Of a DNA stretch of 64,000 bases, positions 56,807 to 64,000 are shown in pieces. Source of the stretch: Pyrinomonadaceae bacterium (lineage in GTDB: Bacteria > Acidobacteriota > Blastocatellia > Pyrinomonadales > Pyrinomonadaceae); NCBI GenBank assembly GCA_014380365.1, contig JACMJZ010000012.1, positions 434,001 to 498,000 on the forward strand, given 5' to 3'. A model generated the notes under the pieces. That model saw only the letters and a program-made list of their open reading frames with translations, searched no databases and had not been told where the DNA came from. Made by a program: the position numbers and the translations under genes. Numbering within the stretch: the stretch's first letter is position 1; each line of letters begins with the position of its first letter.

Positions 56807-58126
56807 ATGGCAGTTAGACAAGGCGCCGACATTATTGAGCCAAAAGGCAGACTGGGAGTGCTCCTGGTTGGACTCGGCGCAGTTAGCACAACTTTCATCG
56901 CGGGCGTTGAAGCCGTAAAGAAAGGTATAGGCGAGCCGATTGGGAGTCTCACGCAGATGGGAACCATCCGCCTCGGCAAGCGCACCGACAATAAAGTTCC
57001 TTTGATCAAGGACTTCATGCCCCTGGCAAAGCTCGAGGATCTGGTGTTTGGCGCCTGGGATATTTTTGAAGACTCAGCCTACGAAGCAGCGATGCACGCG
57101 GGCGTGCTAGAGAAAGATTTGCTGAAACAACTAAAGGCGCCACTGCAGCGGATCAAGCCAATGAAGGCCGTCTTCGATCAAAACTATGTAAAGCGTCTGA
57201 ACGGAACTAACGTCAAGACCGGCGCTAACAAGTTGAAGCTGGCCCAACAGCTCATCGCCGAAATCGCGGAATGGAAGAAGAAGAACCGCTGCACCCGGCT
57301 GGTAATGATTTGGGCAGCCTCGACCGAGATATTTCTCAAGCCTCACGCGGTACACAAAACGCTTGAATCGTTTGAGCAGGCGATGCGCGACAATCACAAG
57401 TCGATCGCGCCGTCGATGATTTATGCCTACGCCGCGCTGAAGTCGGGAATTCCGTTTGCCAATGGCGCACCGAATCTCACGGTCGATGTGCCTGCGCTCA
57501 GAGTGTTGGCAGAACAAAAGGGACTGGCTATTTGCGGTAAGGATTTCAAGACCGGGCAGACCCTGATGAAAACGATTATCGCGCCGGGACTGAAGGCGCG
57601 CATGCTCGGGTTGAATGGCTGGTACTCAACCAACATTCTCGGCAATCGCGATGGCGAAGTGTTGGACGATCCTGAGTCTTTCAAGACGAAGGAAGAATCG
57701 AAGCTTTCGGTACTCGAATATATTCTTCAGCCGGATGTTTACCCGCAACTCTACAAGGACTTCTCCCACGTAGTTCGCATTAACTACTACCCCCCACGCG
57801 GCGACAACAAAGAGGGCTGGGACAATATTGATATCTTTGGCTGGCTCGGCTATCCCATGCAGATCAAGATCGACTTTCTCTGTCGTGACTCAATCCTGGC
57901 AGCGCCAATCGTTCTGGATCTCGCTCTGTTCCTGGATCTCGCGCAGCGCGCCGGCATGAGAGGTATCCAGGAATGGCTGTCCTTCTATTTCAAATCGCCG
58001 CAGACGGCACCCGGCCTTTATCCCGAACATGATGTTTTCATCCAACTGATGAAACTCAAAAATACCCTGCGATATCTGGGCGGCCAGGAGTTGATTACGC
58101 ACCTGGGCCTCGAATACTACGACTGA
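56807..58126 (+). CDS. ino1: Inositol-3-phosphate synthase
   Basis: Makes 1L-myo-inositol-1-phosphate from glucose-6-phosphate with NAD+. The 439-residue product has the NAD-binding GVLLVGLGAVSTTFIAGVEA, KSGIPFANGAPNLTVDVPAL, GKDFKTGQTLMKTIIAPGLK (with catalytic Lys), and LGLNGWYSTNILGNRDGEVL. AGGAGA lies 11 bases before the ATG. The family is typical of actinobacteria, archaea and eukaryotes, and in other bacteria is linked to inositol lipids. Neither a matching phosphatase nor a phosphatidylinositol synthase is nearby. Confidence 0.92.
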   Translation: MAVRQGADIIEPKGRLGVLLVGLGAVSTTFIAGVEAVKKGIGEPIGSLTQMGTIRLGKRTDNKVPLIKDFMPLAKLEDLVFGAWDIFEDSAYEAAMHAGVLEKDLLKQLKAPLQRIKPMKAVFDQNYVKRLNGTNVKTGANKLKLAQQLIAEIAEWKKKNRCTRLVMIWAASTEIFLKPHAVHKTLESFEQAMRDNHKSIAPSMIYAYAALKSGIPFANGAPNLTVDVPALRVLAEQKGLAICGKDFKTGQTLMKTIIAPGLKARMLGLNGWYSTNILGNRDGEVLDDPESFKTKEESKLSVLEYILQPDVYPQLYKDFSHVVRINYYPPRGDNKEGWDNIDIFGWLGYPMQIKIDFLCRDSILAAPIVLDLALFLDLAQRAGMRGIQEWLSFYFKSPQTAPGLYPEHDVFIQLMKLKNTLRYLGGQELITHLGLEYYD

Positions 58127-58216
58127 GTCGGAACCGCCTGCGTAAGCGATCGGGTCGTCGTTTCATCTCATTGAGTCGGCTTGCAATTGCCTACCCGCTA
58201 ACGCGTTGGTTCTGAC
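58127..58216. repeat. Family-C palindrome, copy 2, after the inositol synthase gene
   Basis: Arms GTCGGAACCGCCTGCGTAAG (from 58127) and CCCGCTAACGCGTTGGTTCT (ending at about 58213) are imperfect complements, related to the element at 34637-34700. The rest of the gap to 58397 holds nothing recognisable. Confidence 0.65.
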
Positions 58217-58397
58217 ATTCGTGAAACCTTTTGGTGGTCGCCCGCGCCAAAAGGTGCACTCGAATTCAAGTTATCCAATTCACACCCACCCGCACAAACA
58301 CTTATTGGCACTCCAAAGCTGACATCGGTTGTCACCGCAAAAATCGTAACATTTTCTCAAGCGCGACCTCGTTTCTATTCCTCCGCAATATTTTGTG

Positions 58398-58426
58398 ATG
58401 ACAAACCGGGTCGTGTCGTATATATA
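58398..58426 (+). promoter_or_regulatory. Promoter of the solo Clp ATPase gene
   Basis: ATGACA (58398-58403, five of six to TTGACA), a 17-base spacer and TATATA (58421-58426). Transcription from here gives a leader of about 170 bases with a possible hairpin (AGCTGGAGCTC ... CCAGCTT, 58448-58482) before GAGGAGGA and the ATG at 58608. Confidence 0.6.
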
Positions 58427-58607
58427 GCATCAGTCACATTTAGGCGAGCTGGAGCTCTGACCGGTAAGAGCGAACCCAGCTTGAGAGCGACACATCTATC
58501 AGATAGCGGATCGTCCTTTGCAACGCGCAGGCTGGCCAATAGCGGCCGAGCCAGAAGAGAGCGGGTCGAGCAGGTAGGAAGCTCTCACGCATGCGAGGAG
58601 GACCAGC

Positions 58608-59822
58608 ATGATTACGGAAATGGAAATAGAGAAACTAAACGAAACCATGGGAACAGTTTTCCTCGATCCTGATCAGAAGAGTCCTCGCGCCCAAGACTTC
58701 GAGGAGCGGCTTTCCGCTCGCATCGTGGGACAGGAGCGCGCCGTGCGCCGCATGAGCGGCCTCTACCAGATATTTCTCGCCGGCATGAACCCGCTAAACC
58801 GGCCTATCGGCACCATGTTGTTTCTCGGGCCAACCGGTTCGGGAAAAACCCGGGTGATCGAAGCCGCAGCGGAAGTGTTGTATGGCGACCCGAACGCGAT
58901 CGTGAAGATCGACTGCGCCGAGTTTCAGCATTCGCATGAAATCGCGAAACTGATCGGCTCGCCTCCGGGATATCTCGGCCATCGCGAGACCGCTCCGATG
59001 CTGACGCAGGAGAATCTCGACCGCATGCACACCGACGATGTGAAGCTGTCTTTGATTCTCTTCGACGAGATCGAGAAAGCGTCGGATAGTCTGTGGCAGC
59101 TACTCTTGGGCATCCTTGATAAGGCAACGCTGACTCTGGGTGACAACCGCCGCGTCGATTTCTCGCGCTGCATGGTCGTGATGACGTCAAACCTCGGCGC
59201 CCGGGAAATGTCAGAATTGATTTCCGGAGGCATTGGGTTTCATTCAGGTAAAGCCGCGAAGAATCCCAACGACACCGAAGTTGATCAGAAGATTTACCGG
59301 ACTGCGGTTGAGTCAGCGCGCCGGAAGTTTTCACCGGAATTCATGAACCGTATTGACAAGGTGGTTGTATTCCGGTCGTTGAAGGAACATCACCTGCGAA
59401 AGATTCTGGATCTCGAGCTCCAGGCAGTTCAGGATCGGATTATGCAATCAGCCGGAACGAAGTTTGTCTTTCAATGTTCCGACACTGCCAAAGACACGCT
59501 CTTGAAGGAAGGTCTGGATCTTAAATACGGTGCGCGGCATCTAAAGCGCTCGGTGGAACGTTTTCTCGTTTACCCACTTTCGAATCTTGTCGCGACCAAT
59601 CAGATTGGCCTCGGCGACCTGGTGCATGTCGATCTGGATGAGTACACCCACAAGCTGATCTTCTCGAAGAGTTCGGGCGGTGCGCTGATTCATGATATGC
59701 CGGCGCCCGTGGAAGAGCCGCAAGCGCTTGAGACACTCTCTGGAGGAGTTGGCTTGCCGATTCCACAAGCTACCAAAGCCGCTAAGAAGGGGCAGAGCCG
59801 TGGAGAGAAAACGGAGAGTTAA
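58608..59822 (+). CDS. Solo AAA+ ATPase of the Clp (ClpA/ClpX-like) type
   Basis: A 404-residue single-module Clp-type ATPase. It has Walker A GPTGSGKT (74-81), a pore loop GYLG (Tyr122), Walker B LILFDE (149-154), MTSNLG (192-197), an arginine-finger region (FMNRIDKVVVF) and a sensor-2 GARHLKRSVER. Between sensor 1 and the finger it carries IGF (209-211) in a loop, where ClpA has IGL and ClpX has IGF for docking on ClpP; ClpB has none. It lacks the N-domain and first ring of ClpA/ClpB and the zinc domain of ClpX. It has its own promoter and terminator. Likely a protein unfoldase with narrow targets; ClpP pairing is inferred. Confidence 0.85.
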   Translation: MITEMEIEKLNETMGTVFLDPDQKSPRAQDFEERLSARIVGQERAVRRMSGLYQIFLAGMNPLNRPIGTMLFLGPTGSGKTRVIEAAAEVLYGDPNAIVKIDCAEFQHSHEIAKLIGSPPGYLGHRETAPMLTQENLDRMHTDDVKLSLILFDEIEKASDSLWQLLLGILDKATLTLGDNRRVDFSRCMVVMTSNLGAREMSELISGGIGFHSGKAAKNPNDTEVDQKIYRTAVESARRKFSPEFMNRIDKVVVFRSLKEHHLRKILDLELQAVQDRIMQSAGTKFVFQCSDTAKDTLLKEGLDLKYGARHLKRSVERFLVYPLSNLVATNQIGLGDLVHVDLDEYTHKLIFSKSSGGALIHDMPAPVEEPQALETLSGGVGLPIPQATKAAKKGQSRGEKTES

Positions 59823-59849
59823 GTACAGCTTGTTTGCCTAGAATGAGTA

Positions 59850-59886
59850 GCGCCGGCCACTTGATCGTGGTCGGCGCTTTTCTTTT
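59850..59886 (+). terminator. Intrinsic terminator after the Clp-type ATPase
   Basis: GCGCCGGCCAC (59850-59860) pairs with GTGGTCGGCGC (59867-59877) around a 6-base loop, with one G-T wobble, followed by TTTTCTTTT. A textbook rho-independent terminator. Confidence 0.9.
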
Positions 59887-59917
59887 GGAGTATAGCTTGC
59901 GAATTCACGAACCGTTG

Positions 59918-60769
59918 TTAACTCTTCAACTTCAGAATCGCTTGAATAGCCTCATGAGCTGCCTTGGAAAGGTATGGGTCGGGTGCGGTGACTGCCAAGC
60001 GAAGAGCGGGAATCGATGAAGGGTCGCCAATCAGGCCCAGTGCACCCGCTGATTCTCGTCTGACGTCATCCTCAGTCTTCTCATTTTGAAGCGCGGCAAT
60101 TAGAGCCGGCACGGCATCCCGGTTACCTATTTGGCCAAGCGAGTGCGCCGCCGCTCGTAGAACGAATGGATTCTGCTCTTTCTTGCTTTTCGAGTTCTTT
60201 TTGGAGCCAGTCAACACCACTTGCGAGCTTAGCACCGCGGCTAAAGTAGATACTGCCGATGCATCAGCAATGTCACCCAGCGCAACGGCCGCCGCGCCTC
60301 TTACGCCGTCTTGCTTGTCCGTAAGGAGCCTTTCAATCAAAGACGCAACCGCACTACGACTGCGAGTCTTACCCAGCGCGTAAGCCGCCTCTCGCCTGAC
60401 AAATTCATCTTTATCACTCAAGAGCGGGATGAGATTCGCCGCGCTCTCCTCGTCCGGCAAATCGAGAATCGACGAGGCGGCCGTGGCGCGAACGCTCGGC
60501 GATGGATCCTTCAGCGCCGATACAGCGACACGAGCGGCGTCAGGGTGATGCATTGCTCCCAACTGCGACACCGCATCGCGTCGTTCTTCTTCTTCGACAG
60601 AGCTTAAGCGCGCGCGCTGCCGTTCGATTTTTAACTGTACCGGGGTTAACGCGGCTGAAGAATCCTGGCTGACACCTGCAACAGCGTCTGTCGCGCAGAT
60701 TGCAATAAAAACCACCATCAGTGTCGCAGCAAACCAGGCCGTGGGTTGTTGGTCTTTATGTGTTCGCAT
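59918..60769 (-). CDS. HEAT-repeat protein
   Basis: A 283-residue protein with a signal peptide or membrane anchor (TAWFAATLMVVFIAICATDA) and a series of HEAT/PBS-like repeats: DAARVAVSALKDPSPSVRAT, ESAANLIPLLSDKDEFVRRE, RSAVASLIERLLTDKQDGVR and DAVPALIAALQNEKTEDDVR. Such solenoids bind other proteins. The ATG at 60769 follows the DnaJ-type gene's stop by 25 bases; a TTG at 60835 would overlap it. The two genes are one transcript, so they probably share a job at the membrane. Confidence 0.85.
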   Translation of the reverse strand: MRTHKDQQPTAWFAATLMVVFIAICATDAVAGVSQDSSAALTPVQLKIERQRARLSSVEEEERRDAVSQLGAMHHPDAARVAVSALKDPSPSVRATAASSILDLPDEESAANLIPLLSDKDEFVRREAAYALGKTRSRSAVASLIERLLTDKQDGVRGAAAVALGDIADASAVSTLAAVLSSQVVLTGSKKNSKSKKEQNPFVLRAAAHSLGQIGNRDAVPALIAALQNEKTEDDVRRESAGALGLIGDPSSIPALRLAVTAPDPYLSKAAHEAIQAILKLKS

Positions 60770-60794
60770 TCGTTTTTGATGATGCGGCGAGAAC

Positions 60795-61628
60795 TCAATC
60801 CATGCGCGAAGCAAGCGAGTGCAATCCGTCGACAATTAGAACTGCAATGGGAGGATATATAACCAGATCAGGAATCAGTAGCACCGTTGACAGCGAAAAA
60901 AACATATTCGACTGCCCCAGCCCGGCACGCTGACGAAACAGCATTGATAAGCCATCGAAGAATTCCTGCGCATGCCAGCCGATGAAAATACCAGCGCCTA
61001 CACTCAGCGCGTACCCAACCAACAAGAAAGTATAAGCGGAGAATCGTGTGTATGGTTGTTCAGGCTTTTCATCGTCAGGATTTCGAACTGCAGCCCGCCG
61101 ATATGTGTAATGTTGGAGGTATTCCCGTAGTCTGGTAGCCAGGTGCCAAACTCCGATAACAAAGAGAGTAAGCACTATTGCGCGACCGGCATAGTTAAAG
61201 TGGCTCCAAAAGTGGGGCCTAATCATTGCGACAAAAAACGTGGAGAGGAAGAGCGCGACAATGGTAAATACAGCGCGCTGACGTTTGCGCGTTTCTTGCC
61301 GGTCCCGCTCTAGCACTTCATCGACCACACGATCCCAACGAGCCTGCATGGCGAGGTCTCGCGCTCTGCGCGCATAGGCGTTGTTTGAACGAAGGATTGA
61401 CTCCCCGGCGCTCGAGACCGCGGTGAGTTGATGATCGTAGTAGGCGCGCTCCTGTGGATCGATGAGGACGCGATAGGCCTTTGAGAGCAGATCGAATTCA
61501 CGAGCAGCTCCTTCTGAACCACCATTGAGGTCCGGGTGACGCAACCTAGCAAGCTTGCGGTAGGCCGACTTCACCTCAGACTTCGACGCCGTTCGTCTTA
61601 CTCCCAGAACTTTGTAGTAATCAGTCAC
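60795..61628 (-). CDS. Membrane J-domain (DnaJ-like) protein
   Basis: A 277-residue protein. It starts with a J-domain ([20 protein letters not shown], with the HPD motif in [10 protein letters not shown]), which stimulates DnaK. The J-domain is followed by a charged helix ([20 protein letters not shown]) and about four membrane helices ([72 protein letters not shown]). There is no zinc-finger or substrate domain. It seems to place DnaK at the membrane. It has an extended -10 promoter upstream. Confidence 0.88.
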   Translation of the reverse strand: MTDYYKVLGVRRTASKSEVKSAYRKLARLRHPDLNGGSEGAAREFDLLSKAYRVLIDPQERAYYDHQLTAVSSAGESILRSNNAYARRARDLAMQARWDRVVDEVLERDRQETRKRQRAVFTIVALFLSTFFVAMIRPHFWSHFNYAGRAIVLTLFVIGVWHLATRLREYLQHYTYRRAAVRNPDDEKPEQPYTRFSAYTFLLVGYALSVGAGIFIGWHAQEFFDGLSMLFRQRAGLGQSNMFFSLSTVLLIPDLVIYPPIAVLIVDGLHSLASRMD

Positions 61629-61688
61629 CGCGTTTCGTGACTCCCATCAGGAAAGGGTTAACCGTTAGGTCGCTGCCGACTTGCCGGA

Positions 61689-61697
61689 ATTATATCA
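61689..61697 (-). promoter_or_regulatory. Extended -10 promoter of the DnaJ-HEAT pair
   Basis: On the reverse strand TGATATAAT is a full extended -10 element with the perfect TATAAT at 61689-61694. The -35 region (TTCCCG) is weak, as allowed for this class. It lies about 60 bases before the J-domain start. Confidence 0.55.
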
Positions 61698-61720
61698 CTT
61701 TTGCGATTAGCGGGAAGGTG

Positions 61721-61797
61721 TGACTCTGATGTGGCGGACGTCTCCTGGGGCACCTAATGTGTGGGCATTTGGAAGGCGCCCGGATCCATCAGAGTGG
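61721..61797. repeat. ACTCTGATG inverted repeat
   Basis: ACTCTGATG (61723-61731) and CATCAGAGT (61787-61795) are exact complements, with a GGCGCC-type hairpin in the loop. It lies in the gap between pepA's stop and the DnaJ-type gene, beside the promoter. Confidence 0.5.
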
Positions 61798-61829
61798 GCG
61801 GATCGTTTTGTCAGCTTAACTTCGCTCTT

Positions 61830-63347
61830 TCATGAACCGCCATCGCACTTGAGTGCGGCGCGGGTAACAATTCGGATCAACGTACGAACCGCAACTCCAG
61901 TGGGTCCCTTCGATCGGTAGGGCTTTGCCTCATCGCCCCAGGCAGTACCCGCAATATCGAGGTGCGCCCATGAAACGCCGTCGGCGAACTCTTTAAGAAA
62001 TGCAGCAGCGGTGATAGTGCCCGCACGGCGTCCGCCCACATTCTTTATGTCCGCAATGTCCGACTTGATTTGCTTGGAGTATTCCTTATCAAGCGGTAAC
62101 TGCCAAAACTTTTCTCCAGCCTCTTTTCCGGCAGCGATCAACTCATCAATCAGCTCTTGATCGGTCCCGAGTACGGCCGTATTCACATCACCCAAGGCGA
62201 CTGAAACCGCGCCGGTCAGCGTGGCCATGTCGATGATTTTTGTGGCGCCGAGCTTCTTCGCATAGGCAATAGCGTCAGCGAGAATCAACCTGCCCTCGGC
62301 ATCCGTATTGATGACCTCGATGGTCTTTCCAGTCATCGCTCTTACCACATCGCCGGGTTTCGTGGCCTTGCCCGAGGGGAGATTCTCAGTACAGGGTATG
62401 ACCCCCAGAACCGGTATGGAAGGCTTCAACTGTCCGATAGCACGCATAGCTCCAATCACCGTCGCGCCGCCGGTCATGTCATACTTCATCAATTCCATAC
62501 TCTCACCCGGCTTGAGCGAAATTCCTCCCGAGTCAAACGTAACGCCCTTGCCGACAAACGCGAGCAACCCATTCTTCGCCTCGTCCGCGTTAGGCGGCGT
62601 GTACTTCAAGACGATCAGCTTCGCGGGCTCTTCTGATCCTCTGGTCACGCTCAACAACGAACCCATGCCTTCCTGTTCCATGCGTGCTTCGTCAAGCACG
62701 TCGATGCTGAGGTTGAATTCAGTCGCCACCTCGCGCGCGCGTTCAGCCATAATCGTCGGCGTCATGTATGCACCCGGTTCGTTCGCCAGGTCACGCGTGA
62801 CGTTCACAGATTCGCCGATGATCCGTCCGCGCTCGACTCCACGTTTGAGGTCGCCCTCATCCGCTCCGTCTATCACCACTACGAGGCGTTCGATCTCTCG
62901 CTCTTCCTTATCGGCGGTTCGATACTTGTCGAGTTCAAATAACGCCAGAAAGGAACCCTCAACCACAGCTGCGGAAACTTCGTCGGCTTTCCCTTCCAGT
63001 CTCGACACGATAGCAATCGACTTAACGCTCTTTCCACGTAACGCTCGCACGGCGGTGCCGGCCATTTGCGAAGCTTGCGCCGCAGTGTATTCTTCACGCT
63101 CGCCTACACCCACCAGCAATATCCGTTGCGCTTTGATTTCACTGTTACCAACCAAATGAAGATAAACCGTTTCAGCTTCCTTACCCTTCAACTCTTCAGA
63201 CTCAATCACCGACTTAACCACGCCGCCTGTGACCTTATCGAGATCCATCAGAAAGCCGTCATCAGCCTTCTCGTCTTTGAAGACCGCGATTGCCAGCGCC
63301 TGAACGCCAATATCCAGATAACTGCCATTTGAACCTTCAACATGCAT
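61830..63347 (-). CDS. pepA: Leucyl aminopeptidase (M17)
   Basis: Cuts N-terminal residues from peptides in the cytoplasm with two metal ions. The 505-residue protein has the M17 catalytic domain from about residue 190: LLAFVGKGVTFDSGGISLKP, the signature NTDAEGRLILADA, and WAHLDIAGTAW. Metal ligands (Lys and Asp in VGKGVTFDSGG, Asp and Glu in NTDAEGR) and the catalytic Lys/Arg are present. The N-terminal domain and total length are normal. It is separated from smpB by about 40 bases on the same strand. Confidence 0.94.
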   Translation of the reverse strand: MHVEGSNGSYLDIGVQALAIAVFKDEKADDGFLMDLDKVTGGVVKSVIESEELKGKEAETVYLHLVGNSEIKAQRILLVGVGEREEYTAAQASQMAGTAVRALRGKSVKSIAIVSRLEGKADEVSAAVVEGSFLALFELDKYRTADKEEREIERLVVVIDGADEGDLKRGVERGRIIGESVNVTRDLANEPGAYMTPTIMAERAREVATEFNLSIDVLDEARMEQEGMGSLLSVTRGSEEPAKLIVLKYTPPNADEAKNGLLAFVGKGVTFDSGGISLKPGESMELMKYDMTGGATVIGAMRAIGQLKPSIPVLGVIPCTENLPSGKATKPGDVVRAMTGKTIEVINTDAEGRLILADAIAYAKKLGATKIIDMATLTGAVSVALGDVNTAVLGTDQELIDELIAAGKEAGEKFWQLPLDKEYSKQIKSDIADIKNVGGRRAGTITAAAFLKEFADGVSWAHLDIAGTAWGDEAKPYRSKGPTGVAVRTLIRIVTRAALKCDGGS

Positions 63348-63386
63348 ATTTAACGATTGCTCCTGCTCGATCTTCGAATGAATTTT

Positions 63387-63854
63387 CTACCGATTTCGCT
63401 CTTTGAGTTGCGCGCGCGTCTCGCGATCGACGGTGCGGCGCATTTCAGTTTCCCGCTTGTCGTACATCTTCTTGCCACGCGCCACCGCCACCTCAATTTT
63501 TATCCGGCGGTGCTTCAAATAGACGCGAGTCGCCACCAGCGTCATTCCCTGCTTAACAGTAGCTTCGCCTAGTTGCTCGATCTCTTTCCTGTGCAACAGC
63601 AACTTACGCGTTCGCAGTGGTTCGTGGTTTTCCCGGTTCCCATGAGCATACGGCGAAATGTGGGCATTGAACAACCACGCCTCGCCATCCCGGACCGCCA
63701 CGTAGCCTTCCTTTAGTTGCACGCGACCGTCTAAAACGCTCTTTACTTCGGTGCCGGTAAGGGCAATCCCAGCCTCGTATTTCTCCAGGATGTGATACTC
63801 GTGATACGCGGCCCGGTTTGACGCGAGCAATTTTTCTTCTTTTGCAACAGCCAT
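63387..63854 (-). CDS. smpB: SsrA-binding protein (trans-translation)
   Basis: Binds tmRNA and brings it to stalled ribosomes. The 155-residue protein has NRAAYHEYHILEKYEAGIAL, TGTEVKSVLDGRVQLKEGYV, NAHISPY, RTRKLLLHRKEIEQL and the basic tail KKMYDKRETEMRRTVDRET. All match SmpB, and the length is right. It follows gpsA by 3 bases. The partner tmRNA (ssrA) is not visible in this window. Confidence 0.95.
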   Translation of the reverse strand: MAVAKEEKLLASNRAAYHEYHILEKYEAGIALTGTEVKSVLDGRVQLKEGYVAVRDGEAWLFNAHISPYAHGNRENHEPLRTRKLLLHRKEIEQLGEATVKQGMTLVATRVYLKHRRIKIEVAVARGKKMYDKRETEMRRTVDRETRAQLKERNR

Positions 63855-63857
63855 TTG

Positions 63858-64000
63858 CTAGTCTTCGCCGGACACTTCTGCGCCAGCATCATACCAATTT
63901 CCTTCGTCTTTCAAAGGCCTGGTCATGAGCGCGTTCGCAGCATCGGCTGCCGGTTTTCTTTCATAGAGGACGGCATGTACCTCATTCGTGATCGGCATCT
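63858..64000 (-). CDS. gpsA: Glycerol-3-phosphate dehydrogenase, 3' end
   Basis: Only the last 47 codons are in the window; the gene begins beyond it. They read MPITNEVHAVLYERKPAADA then ANALMTRPLKDEGNWYDAGA, the usual GpsA C-terminus (MPIT...AVL...LMTRPLK). GpsA makes sn-glycerol-3-phosphate from dihydroxyacetone phosphate for phospholipids. The stop lies 3 bases before the smpB start, so they form one transcript. Confidence 0.85.
   Translation of the reverse strand, partial: MPITNEVHAVLYERKPAADAANALMTRPLKDEGNWYDAGAEVSGED

Noticed and set aside
62308-63159. 283-codon plus-strand frame
   Set aside because: Ser/Thr/Pro-rich shadow of pepA on the other strand.

Overview
The window reads as chromosome of a Gram-negative, LPS-making bacterium, most likely an acidobacterium of the Blastocatellia/Pyrinomonadaceae type. 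This is inferred from gene content: an 'acidobacterial' VWA-domain protein, a TonB receptor with an N-terminal carboxypeptidase-regulatory-like domain, FecR-like, DUF4252 and DUF3108 secreted proteins, lpxD plus a full heptose/inner-core LPS set, and many intergenic palindromes. I recognised no rRNA, tRNA, CRISPR array, transposase or prophage block.

Layout. 1-572 is the cut start of a secreted protein. 1006-6958 (minus) is a vitamin B12 uptake operon, promoter > cobalamin riboswitch + terminator > btuF > btuC > btuD > second cobalamin riboswitch > btuB. 7045-12786 holds DinB, mtnA, a GalE-like epimerase, UDP-glucose dehydrogenase, a FecR-like protein and a secreted protein. 12941-18958 (plus) holds coaBC, a family-4 uracil-DNA glycosylase, priA and lpxD. 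19185-20304 is a small toxin-antitoxin patch with a frameshifted DUF5615 toxin. 20308-28325 (minus) holds an SDR, an MGDG-synthase-like glycosyltransferase, a radical SAM/SPASM protein, a Uma2-fold protein and an NtrX/NtrY-type two-component pair. 28579-33567 (plus) holds a CPBP protease and an ECF sigma operon (sigma, membrane partner, two DUF4252-type proteins, VWA protein). 33759-37957 (minus) holds a GH19 endolysin-like enzyme, citrate synthase, a DUF62 enzyme and a glycine-zipper envelope protein. 38271-40425 (plus) is an iscS-like/iscU-like operon with a toxin-antitoxin pair between the two genes. 40433-43204 is a class A PBP. 43205-47330 is repeat-rich accessory DNA with a HicB antitoxin lacking its toxin and several orphan proteins. 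47330-56709 (plus) holds a K+ channel/TrkA protein, a sugar epimerase lacking the catalytic Tyr, waaF, gmhB, hldE domain genes, waaC, a methyltransferase, DUF3108 and a GDPD. 56807-59822 holds inositol-phosphate synthase and a solo Clp-type AAA+ ATPase. 59918-64000 (minus) holds HEAT-repeat and membrane DnaJ proteins, pepA, smpB and the 3' end of gpsA.

How it works together. The B12 operon appears to be controlled twice: at its head by a riboswitch with a terminator, and before btuB by a riboswitch that may hide the ribosome binding site. waaF-gmhB-rfaE1-rfaE2-waaC makes and transfers ADP-heptose onto lipid A, whose synthesis lpxD serves; the class A PBP builds the wall. The ECF sigma operon probably controls an envelope programme.

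The most unusual theme is a dense set of unrelated palindromic or heptad-repeat elements at operon joints. Several run into genes: inside the btuB leader-peptide region, at the ends of coaBC, the CPBP protease, the TrkA protein and rfaE2, and at the start of the DUF62 gene. Other points worth checking are a CUU-UGA (RF2-like) frameshift in the DUF5615 toxin, the toxin-antitoxin pair inside the isc operon, and a ClpP-loop-like IGF tripeptide in the solo Clp ATPase.
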